From Rhodocyclaceae bacterium (GTDB lineage: Bacteria > Pseudomonadota > Gammaproteobacteria > Burkholderiales > Rhodocyclaceae), in contig JALRGK010000171.1 in assembly GCA_023253415.1 (NCBI GenBank), positions 1-7,711 of the forward strand: DNA of 7,711 nt, read 5' to 3'. The position numbers were made by a program, and so were the translations under genes. Positions 1-4,997 of this stretch are shown here, piece after piece; the first letter of the stretch is position 1; each line of letters starts with the position of its first letter. The notes under the pieces are model-generated. The model ran no database searches, was not told the origin of the DNA, and saw nothing but the letters and a program-made list of their open reading frames with translations.

Positions 1-362
1 CCCCGGAAATGGCCTACTTCGAGTGCCTGCACGAACTGAAGCTGATCGTCGATCTGATGTACGAAGGCGGCATCGCCAACATGAACTACTCGATCTCGAA
101 TAACGCGGAGTACGGTGAGTATGTCACCGGCCAGCGCGTGATCGCCGAGCAGGCGCGTGAAGGCATGCGTGAGTGCCTGCGCAACATCCAGAACGGTGAG
201 TACGCCAAACGTTTCATCCTGGAAGGCCGTACCAACTATCCGGAAATGACGGCACGTCGTCGTCTGAACGCCGCTCACCCGATCGAAGTGGTTGGTGCCC
301 AGCTGCGTGCGATGATGCCGTGGATTGCCAAGAATAAGTTGGTCGACCAGTCGAAGAACTAA
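1..362 (+). CDS. ilvC: Ketol-acid reductoisomerase, C-terminal part (5' end outside window)
   Basis: This is the last 119 or so residues of ketol-acid (acetohydroxy-acid) reductoisomerase, the cytoplasmic NADPH- and Mg-dependent second step of valine, leucine and isoleucine synthesis. The reading frame is open from base 3. What is seen is the knotted C-terminal domain: the helix containing AYFECLHELKLIVDLMYEGG, whose two glutamates correspond to metal ligands in the family, then NYSISNNAEYG, with the conserved substrate-binding serine, and the usual end MMPWIAKNKLVDQSKN. Ending there fits the short class I enzyme (about 338 residues), not the long E. coli type; this is inferred because the N-terminal Rossmann domain is off the window. 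Codon use is strongly biased (CGT, CTG), as expected of a highly expressed gene. No terminator follows and psd begins 9 bases downstream, so read-through into the phospholipid genes is likely. Identification is firm. Confidence 0.97.
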   Translation, partial: PEMAYFECLHELKLIVDLMYEGGIANMNYSISNNAEYGEYVTGQRVIAEQAREGMRECLRNIQNGEYAKRFILEGRTNYPEMTARRRLNAAHPIEVVGAQLRAMMPWIAKNKLVDQSKN

Positions 363-365
363 GGA
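361..365 (+). promoter_or_regulatory. Ribosome binding site of psd, overlapping the ilvC stop
   Basis: AAGGA lies 6 bases before the psd ATG at 372, and its first two bases are the last two of the ilvC TAA stop codon. This supports the chosen psd start and suggests translational coupling of psd to ilvC. Confidence 0.75.
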
Positions 366-371
366 TAAACC

Positions 372-1010
372 ATGAGCTACCCGCACCCCATTCTCGCCCG
401 CGAGGGTTGGCCCTTCATCGGTCTGGCCGTGGGTGCGGCCGTTCTGGCCTCGGTTCTGGATAGTGCATTGGCCTGGCTGCTCTGGCCAATCGCACTTTTT
501 GTGGTTCAGTTCTTCCGGGATCCGCCGCGTGTCGTTGCCGGTGGCCCGAACAGTGTTGTGTCCTCTGCCGATGGTCGGGTGATCGTCGTTGCAGAAGCCG
601 ATGATCCCTGGCTCAATCGTCGTGCGCTTAAAGTCAGCGTATTCATGAACGTGTTCAACGTGCACTCGAACCGTATTCCCACGACCTGTGAAGTGGTTGG
701 CAAGTGGTATGTCGCGGGCAGCTTCCTGAATGCAGCTCTGGATAAAGCCTCTGAGCACAACGAGCGTTGCGCCCTGCACCTGCGTACGCCTGCCGGTCAG
801 GACATCACCTGTGTGCAGATTGCCGGTCTGGTGGCTCGCCGTATCCTGAACTACGCCAACGTGGGTGATCGTTATAACCCGGGTGAGCGTTACGGTTTCA
901 TCCGTTTCGGTTCCCGTGTCGATTTCTACCTGCCGCTGGATGCCAAGGTTAAAGTCAGTATCGGCGATAAGGTGTATGCTTCTTCCACGGTCATTGCCGA
1001 ACTGGATTAA
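372..1010 (+). CDS. psd: Phosphatidylserine decarboxylase proenzyme, short form
   Basis: A 212-residue membrane-associated, pyruvoyl-dependent enzyme that decarboxylates phosphatidylserine to phosphatidylethanolamine. The N-terminus holds a hydrophobic hairpin (about residues 13-47), followed by FFRDPPR, SADGRV (66-70) and the conserved FMNVFNVHSNR (91-101). The self-cleavage site is Gly180-Ser181 in RFGSRVD; Ser181 should become the pyruvoyl group of a small alpha chain of about 32 residues. The length matches the short PSD-A subfamily (about 210-220 residues), not the E. coli enzyme of about 320. The start at 372 is supported by an AAGGA site and gives the full hairpin. The neighbour pssA makes its substrate, so both steps from CDP-diacylglycerol to phosphatidylethanolamine sit together. 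The separation from ilvC is 9 bases. Function is secure; that it prefers phosphatidylserine over related archaetidyl lipids is inferred from the bacterial context. Confidence 0.96.
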   Translation: MSYPHPILAREGWPFIGLAVGAAVLASVLDSALAWLLWPIALFVVQFFRDPPRVVAGGPNSVVSSADGRVIVVAEADDPWLNRRALKVSVFMNVFNVHSNRIPTTCEVVGKWYVAGSFLNAALDKASEHNERCALHLRTPAGQDITCVQIAGLVARRILNYANVGDRYNPGERYGFIRFGSRVDFYLPLDAKVKVSIGDKVYASSTVIAELD

Positions 1011-1019
1011 GCACGCTGC

Positions 1020-1778
1020 ATGGTCCCTGAAAAAAAACCGCGTACAGCCCTGTTTAACCCTGAAGTAAAACGTCGGGGTATTTACATACTGCCGAACCTG
1101 TTTACGACAGGCGCGTTGTTTGCGGGTTTCTACGCCATTGTTCAGGCCATGAATGGCGCCTATGAACAAGCCGCCGTTGCCGTGTTTATTGCCATGGTGC
1201 TGGATGGCCTGGATGGGCGCGTGGCCCGGATGACCAAAACCCAGAGTGCTTTTGGCGCCGAGTACGACTCGCTATCGGATATGGTGTCTTTTGGTGCCGC
1301 GCCGGCACTGATTGTGTATGAATGGGCCATGCGCGGCATGGGTAAGTTTGGCTGGATGGCGGCCTTCCTTTACTGTGCTGGTGCGGCACTTCGTCTTGCA
1401 CGCTTCAATACTACGCTGGAAGTCGTCGACAAGCGCTACTTCCAGGGCTTGCCCAGCCCGGCCGCTGCCGCCCTCGTCGTTGGCTTTATCTGGGTGATGG
1501 GTGACCTGGGCATCGCCGGGCCGGATGTATCCTGGCTGGCGACGGCGATTACCATTTTTGCCGGTGTCACCATGGTGACTAACGTCAAGTTTTACTCCTT
1601 TAAAGACATCAATCTGCGCAAGAGTGTTCCCTTTGTGGTTGTGGCGGCCTTTGCTCTGGCGCTGGTGCTGGTATCCAGCTACCCTCCGGGTTGGTTGTTC
1701 GGTGTTTTCCTGGTGTATGCCTTGTCTGGCTACGTGATGACCATTCTGCCGAAGCGGCAACGACGCCCCCAGGTCTGA
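1020..1778 (+). CDS. pssA: CDP-diacylglycerol-serine O-phosphatidyltransferase
   Basis: A 252-residue integral membrane enzyme of the CDP-alcohol phosphatidyltransferase family. It joins CDP-diacylglycerol and L-serine to phosphatidylserine with release of CMP, feeding Psd encoded just upstream. The family signature is complete: Asp62, Asp65, Gly66, Ala69 and Arg70 in DGLDGRVAR, then Gly79, Asp83 and Asp87 in GAEYDSLSD, which together form the metal and CDP site. Hydrophobic helices follow at intervals to the C-terminus, which ends in a basic tail (KRQRRPQV). RRGIYILPNLFTTGALFAGF near the N-terminus is typical of the multi-spanning type II enzymes, unlike the peripheral E. coli PssA. The ATG at 1020 lies 9 bases after psd and has no good Shine-Dalgarno sequence, so coupling to psd translation is plausible. 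A run of eight A residues covers codons 4-6. The stop is 4 bases before the first pilin gene. Identification is firm. Confidence 0.96.
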   Translation: MVPEKKPRTALFNPEVKRRGIYILPNLFTTGALFAGFYAIVQAMNGAYEQAAVAVFIAMVLDGLDGRVARMTKTQSAFGAEYDSLSDMVSFGAAPALIVYEWAMRGMGKFGWMAAFLYCAGAALRLARFNTTLEVVDKRYFQGLPSPAAAALVVGFIWVMGDLGIAGPDVSWLATAITIFAGVTMVTNVKFYSFKDINLRKSVPFVVVAAFALALVLVSSYPPGWLFGVFLVYALSGYVMTILPKRQRRPQV

Positions 1779-1782
1779 AGCA

Positions 1783-2214
1783 ATGCCCGAGCATCCCGCC
1801 AGACGGTTGCCAACGGGCTTTACCCTGATTGAGTTACTGGTCGTATTGGTCATTGTTGGTTTACTGGCCGGTATTGCCTATCCCGGTTATAGCGGCTACA
1901 TGAAACGTAGTGCCCGCGCCGATGCCCGAGCAGAATTGCTACGTATGCAGATGGTGGTCGAGAAACAGCGACTCGTCCGTATCGGAGCGGCACCTGCCGT
2001 GCCCGCCCATTGGTCAATAGCGCCGTCGGTTGCCAAACACTATCAGTTATCTTTGCAGCCTAACGGCGGCCAAGACTACACGCTGACCGCCAAAGCCATG
2101 GCAGGCGATGCACAAAACACCGATGAGCAGAGCGGTATATCCTGCAGTACCTTGCTCTTGCAGGTCAAAGGCCTGGAAACACGTTATGAGCCAGCCGTCT
2201 GCTGGCAAAATTAA
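1783..2214 (+). CDS. pilE: Type IV pilin-like protein, PilE type
   Basis: A 143-residue class III-signal pilin. The leader is 12 residues, ends in Gly12, and is followed by FTLIELLVVLVIVGLLAGIA: prepilin peptidase should cut after Gly12 and methylate Phe13, and Glu17 is the conserved Glu5 of the mature protein. PGYSGYMKRSARADARAELL after the helix is characteristic of PilE-type pilins. A C-terminal pair Cys121/Cys140, ending in CWQN, should close the disulphide (D) loop. It is likely exported by the inner membrane route and assembled as a minor pilin together with PilW, PilX and PilV; a major pilin role is less likely from the operon context. Ribosome binding is weak (AGG at 1771-1773), and the gene starts 4 bases after pssA. 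A TTG at 1807 would give a 4-residue leader but lacks a better site. Family is certain; the exact name among PilE/FimU-type pilins is less so. Confidence 0.88.
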   Translation: MPEHPARRLPTGFTLIELLVVLVIVGLLAGIAYPGYSGYMKRSARADARAELLRMQMVVEKQRLVRIGAAPAVPAHWSIAPSVAKHYQLSLQPNGGQDYTLTAKAMAGDAQNTDEQSGISCSTLLLQVKGLETRYEPAVCWQN

Positions 2215-2854
2215 ACCAGCACCTGCTGATCTCCGCAGGTCTGCTCAGCAGGGCATTTCCTTGCTGGAAACGATGATTGCCATGGTGCTGGGCTTGGCCG
2301 TTCTGGCGGGTGTGCTCAAGTTCATGGGCGTACTCACGGAAAGCAATACCACCTTACTCAAGGTCACGCGTCTCGAGCAGGATCTGCGCACGGTCATGGA
2401 CATCATGCTGCAAGATATGCGGCGGGCGAATCAATACCCTCAAGCCGTATCGGACCTTGGGCAACCCGCCCGATTTATACAGCATCAGCCCACGCCACCT
2501 CAGATCGACGGGCAGCCATTTGCATCGGGTCAGAGTGGCTCGCAAATCAGCTACGCGTACCAGGAAGCCGATGGCAAACTCATCAGTGGCCGATTCAGCC
2601 ACGATGCCAAAGCGGGTACCGTGCTCATGCATACCGGTACCGCTTCGGCACCGGAAACCATTACGGATCCAGCCTTCATGCAGGTCACGGCCTTACGTTT
2701 TCAGGCAGAACAAGCCACTGTTAAAGCCGGAGCGATCCACCTCAGCATCCCGTCGGTCGAAATAACGCTGATTGGGCAGATCAAAGGGTCTCCTGAGATG
2801 GAACGCACCCTGGTTGATCGTGTGACATGGCGCAACCCGGTGGTGTCGCCATGA
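2186..2854 (+). CDS. pilW: Type IV pilus minor pilin, PilW (GspJ-like)
   Basis: A 222-residue prepilin-like protein. I chose the ATG at 2186, preceded by GGAAA (2175-2179) 6 bases away, over an ATG at 2108 deep inside pilE; the product then overlaps pilE by 29 bases. The leader is long (23 residues, basic: KIKPAPADLRR), ending in QQG at Gly23, followed by ISLLETMIAMVLGLAVLAG; Glu28 is the conserved Glu5. MDIMLQDMRRANQY (71-84) resembles the segment following the helix in PilW/PulJ proteins, and the C-terminus VDRVTWRNP also fits. There are no cysteines, unlike pilE and pilX. In the family, PilW/GspJ joins the PilV/GspI and PilX/GspK homologues in a tip complex that starts fibre assembly. It overlaps pilX by 4 bases (ATGA). 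The family call is good; the specific PilW role is inferred from sequence pattern and neighbours. Confidence 0.87.
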   Translation: MSQPSAGKIKPAPADLRRSAQQGISLLETMIAMVLGLAVLAGVLKFMGVLTESNTTLLKVTRLEQDLRTVMDIMLQDMRRANQYPQAVSDLGQPARFIQHQPTPPQIDGQPFASGQSGSQISYAYQEADGKLISGRFSHDAKAGTVLMHTGTASAPETITDPAFMQVTALRFQAEQATVKAGAIHLSIPSVEITLIGQIKGSPEMERTLVDRVTWRNPVVSP

Positions 2855-3942
2855 AGTATCAGCAACAACGTGGTGCCGGTGTACTGCCGGTGGCCTTGAT
2901 TCTTCTGGCCGGTGCCGCCCTCATGCTGTTGTTTGCCCAACGTAACCTGCTTCTAGACTGGCGCATCACACAGAACGGGTACACCCATCGGTTGGCGTAT
3001 AGCGCCGCCGAATCGGGTTTGGCCGTGGTTGTGTCAGCACTGAATGATCCGGTACAACGGGCACAGATGCTGGCGGATAAAAAAGGGGTTGGTACTTACG
3101 ACACTATTCAGACACCAGTGCATACTCTGTCTTTGAATGACATGCTTACGGCCAGCGTTAGCATCAAAGGGCAGGGCCTGGGGCAGTCAGACCTCCGGCT
3201 CCAGTTACAGAGTACCGGCTGCGTTAACAGTTGCGAGTCTGACAAAACCCAGGGGCGTGCTGTCGTCAGCCAGACACTGGCCATGTTGGGGGGCATCCAC
3301 CGGATACCCTATGCATTACTCACGGCCCGCGGCACGATTACCGCGTCCGGTGCACCGATGTTGAGTAATCAAACCAGTGCGGCACGCGGCATGTTGTTGC
3401 ACGCCGGGCGCACTATCACCGTGGAAGATACGGTGATCCGCCAGACGATTGCGGGTGTGCATCCGGATGCTGCAAGCATCGCTGCTGACAAGCAGCTGGC
3501 ACAGATGTCGTCCGATCAGTTTTTTCAGTACTGGATGGGGGCCGATAAAGACTTTGTCCAGAAAACGGCTAAACACATCAGGTGTGGTGGAGAGTGCGGA
3601 AACGCACTGGCGGCAGCCGGTAGTCAGGTCATCTGGATCGATGGTAACGCCCGCATTTCGAGCGGTACTATCGGCTCCGCTACGGCACCGGTGGTTTTGA
3701 TCGCCAGCGGCCCGCTGGAACTGACAGGTTCGGCAAGGATCACAGGCGTGCTCTACAGCATGGCGCCGACGACCCGACTGGCATTCGTACAAGGCAGACT
3801 GGAAGGTGCGGCCATTGCCGAACAAGACCTCGTGATAGAAAACACCGGCACCTATACGTACCATCCGACCGCGCTGCAAGCAGCCCAAACGCACCTAGGG
3901 CGTTTTGTGCCGGCACCGGGCCGTTGGAGTGACGGCGAATGA
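2851..3942 (+). CDS. pilX: Large PilX-type minor pilin (GspK-like)
   Basis: A 363-residue protein beginning MKYQQQRGAGVLPVALILLA, a short basic leader with glycine (Gly8) before a hydrophobic helix, then YSAAESGLAVVVSAL (50-63), the alanine/glutamate motif typical of the PilX N-terminal family. The start at 2851 makes an ATGA overlap with pilW and has GGTGG 7 bases upstream; an ATG at 2827 would add 8 residues and looks less likely. If cleavage is after Gly8, mature position 5 is Pro13, so the usual Glu5 is missing, as in GspK/PilX pilins that cap the tip. The protein is much longer than Pseudomonas PilX (about 195 residues). Its second half (about 255-330) has short repeated hydrophobic-polar strands (VIWIDGNARIS, PLELTGSARITGVLY), suggestive of a beta-rich or beta-solenoid domain. 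Cysteines form two C-x3-C pairs: 124/128 and 245/249. Cleavage, fold and disulphides are inferences; family is well supported by position and N-terminus. Confidence 0.82.
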   Translation: MKYQQQRGAGVLPVALILLAGAALMLLFAQRNLLLDWRITQNGYTHRLAYSAAESGLAVVVSALNDPVQRAQMLADKKGVGTYDTIQTPVHTLSLNDMLTASVSIKGQGLGQSDLRLQLQSTGCVNSCESDKTQGRAVVSQTLAMLGGIHRIPYALLTARGTITASGAPMLSNQTSAARGMLLHAGRTITVEDTVIRQTIAGVHPDAASIAADKQLAQMSSDQFFQYWMGADKDFVQKTAKHIRCGGECGNALAAAGSQVIWIDGNARISSGTIGSATAPVVLIASGPLELTGSARITGVLYSMAPTTRLAFVQGRLEGAAIAEQDLVIENTGTYTYHPTALQAAQTHLGRFVPAPGRWSDGE

Positions 3943-4385
3943 TCATCAGGCACCGTGCTCGCCAGCAGGGGTTCAGTCTCATTGAGGTACTTATTGCCTT
4001 ACTCATCCTTGGTGGTGGCCTGCTGGGCCTGGCCCGATTGCAAATGGGCATGCTTGGTGGCACCGCCGAAAGCGTGTTGAACGACAACGCCATCCGGCTG
4101 GCTGAAGAGAAACTGGAGTCACTGCGTTTTGAACTGGCGGCGGGCCAAGAGCTCGCTGCGGGGAATGATGAGCCGCAGATGAACGGCGTGCGAATGCAGC
4201 GCTCCTGGAGCCTGTCCGCCTTGGGTGATGGTCTGGTTGCGACCGAAGTCACCGTGCAGTGGGAGGTATCGGCCACCGGCGAGGTTCAGACGCTACAGCT
4301 GCCCGCACGTTTAATTCGGCCGGATCTTGCAGCCCAGGGCTGGCTCCTACAGAACGGCCAGCCAACACGGGAGACATTGCCCTAA
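3939..4385 (+). CDS. pilV: Type IV pilus modification/minor pilin PilV (GspI-like)
   Basis: A 148-residue prepilin-like protein. The leader MIIRHRARQQG ends at Gly11, followed by FSLIEVLIALLILGGGLLGL; Glu16 is mature Glu5. NAIRLAEEKLESLRFELA (50-67) is the PilV/GspI-type extension of the helix (A..LA.ekLE.lr). No cysteines. GGAG at 3926-3929, 9 bases before the ATG, supports this start, which overlaps the pilX stop by 4 bases (ATGA), so coupled translation is likely. It is the last gene of the four-gene pilin cassette. In characterised systems PilV/GspI is the organiser that contacts the GspJ and GspK type subunits in the tip complex. The extreme 3' end of this gene carries the putative -35 element of the following tRNA gene. 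Confidence 0.88.
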   Translation: MIIRHRARQQGFSLIEVLIALLILGGGLLGLARLQMGMLGGTAESVLNDNAIRLAEEKLESLRFELAAGQELAAGNDEPQMNGVRMQRSWSLSALGDGLVATEVTVQWEVSATGEVQTLQLPARLIRPDLAAQGWLLQNGQPTRETLP

Positions 4386-4398
4386 ACTTTGTTATAAT
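4371..4398 (+). promoter_or_regulatory. Probable sigma-70 promoter of the tRNA-Thr gene
   Basis: A perfect TATAAT (4393-4398) lies 12 bases before the mature tRNA. GAGACA at 4371-4376, matching 4 of 6 bases of TTGACA, is placed 16 bases upstream as the -35. The GC-rich stretch just after the -10 (GCTCGGC) is typical of stable RNA promoters under stringent control. The -35 lies inside the end of pilV. The -10 is convincing and the -35 only fair. Confidence 0.75.
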
Positions 4399-4410
4399 GC
4401 TCGGCTTGGA

Positions 4411-4486
4411 GCCGATGTAGCTCAGTTGGTAGAGCAGCGCATTCGTAATGCGAAGGTCGCCAGTTCGATTCCGGCCATCGGCACCA
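4411..4486 (+). tRNA. tRNA-Thr, anticodon CGT
   Basis: A complete 76-base cloverleaf with encoded CCA. The acceptor stem GCCGATG (4411-4417) pairs perfectly with CATCGGC (4476-4482), with discriminator A4483 and CCA 4484-4486. The D stem is GCTC/GAGC (4420-4423, 4432-4435) with GTTGGTA in the loop. The anticodon loop TTCGTAA (4442-4448) has CGT at 4444-4446, reading the threonine codon ACG; the top pair of the anticodon stem (G4437/A4453) is a mismatch, also found in E. coli thrW as I recall it. The T arm is GCCAG-TTCGATT-CCGGC, where one pair (A4462-G4473) is non-standard. It is transcribed from its own TATAAT promoter, and possibly also by read-through from the pilin genes, and ends at a terminator starting 9 bases after the CCA. 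Confidence 0.97.
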
Positions 4487-4495
4487 TCTCCATTC

Positions 4496-4523
4496 AAAGC
4501 CTCGACAGATGTCGGGGCTTTTT
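4496..4523 (+). terminator. Rho-independent terminator after tRNA-Thr
   Basis: An 11-base-pair stem, AAAGCCTCGAC (4496-4506) against GTCGGGGCTTT (4511-4521), with one T-G wobble and an AGAT loop, runs into five T residues (4519-4523). It should end the tRNA transcript and any read-through from the pilin cassette, and lies only 15 bases before the yaiI start codon. Confidence 0.88.
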
Positions 4524-4538
4524 CATTAGGGCGAATGC

Positions 4539-4997
4539 ATGAGAATCTGGGTAGATGCCGACGCGTGTCCGATTGCCATTAAAGAAGTGCTTTATCGGGC
4601 AGCGAATCGTGCCAAGGTGTCTGTGATCCTGATTGCCAACCAGATGCTGCGCGTGCCGCCATCACCCTGGATTCGGGCGCTACAGGTGCCCGCTGGGTTT
4701 GATGTGGCAGATCAGCGTATCGTGCAAGAAGCAACGCAAGGAGATCTAGTGATTACCTCGGACATACCGCTGGCTTCACAGGTGATTGCCAAAGGTGCGC
4801 TCGTTTTGGATTCGCGTGGCGAACTGATGGATCAGGGCAATATTGAAGGGCGCCTGACCATGCGGAACTTCATGGAAGGTCTGCGTAACAGCGGTGTTGA
4901 TACCGGCGGACCATCCGGCCTATCTAAGTCTGATGTACAGGCCTTTGCCAACCAGCTGGATCGACTATTGGCTAAAAGGCGGCCTAGTAACCCCTAG
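4539..4997 (+). CDS. yaiI: UPF0178 / DUF188 family protein, YaiI-YqxD type
   Basis: A 152-residue soluble protein of the widespread YaiI/YqxD (UPF0178) family, whose biochemical role is not established. The family has been linked by fold comparison to PIN/NYN-type nuclease domains; I recall this as a prediction. Diagnostic pieces are the N-terminal IWVDADACP (Asp6, Asp8), FDVADQRI (54-61), GDLVITSDIPLA (68-79) and GGPSGLSKSDVQAFANQLDR near the end. The spaced acidic residues Asp6, Asp8, Asp58, Asp69 and Asp75 would suit a metal-binding site. AGGG at 4528-4531, 7 bases before the ATG, fixes the start; another ATG at 4535 is out of frame. No clear promoter lies between the tRNA terminator and this gene, so expression may rely on read-through. 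The stop overlaps the rlhA stop by 4 bases on the opposite strand. Family certain, function unknown. Confidence 0.92.
   Translation: MRIWVDADACPIAIKEVLYRAANRAKVSVILIANQMLRVPPSPWIRALQVPAGFDVADQRIVQEATQGDLVITSDIPLASQVIAKGALVLDSRGELMDQGNIEGRLTMRNFMEGLRNSGVDTGGPSGLSKSDVQAFANQLDRLLAKRRPSNP

Noticed and set aside
1272..1853. Long open frame on the - strand opposite pssA (193 codons)
   Set aside because: Covers the conserved pssA coding sequence in antisense and has no recognisable protein features.
2141..2164. Inverted repeat CCTGCA/TGCAGG in pilE
   Set aside because: A six-base stem with a 12-base loop inside coding sequence and no T-run; expected by chance.
2108..2185. Upstream ATG at 2108 as the pilW start
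   Set aside because: It would add 26 residues encoded inside pilE with no family resemblance; the ATG at 2186 has a ribosome binding site at proper distance.
3288..3293. G6 run in pilX as a phase-variation tract
   Set aside because: Six bases is short for a phase-variable tract and the frame is intact; likely chance.
3316..3894. Long open frame on the - strand opposite pilX (192 codons)
   Set aside because: Shadow frame of pilX: no recognisable motif, arginine/cysteine-rich composition, and the + strand gene is well supported.
4470..4486. 3' end of tRNA-Thr as a phage or island attachment site
   Set aside because: E. coli thrW is a known integration site, but no integrase gene or repeated copy of the tRNA 3' end is present in this window.
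4502..4530. Possible promoter for yaiI: TCGACA (4502-4507) as -35 with CATTAG (4524-4529) as -10
   Set aside because: The -10 matches at only 3 of 6 positions and the -35 is part of the terminator stem; the start would fall almost on the ATG.
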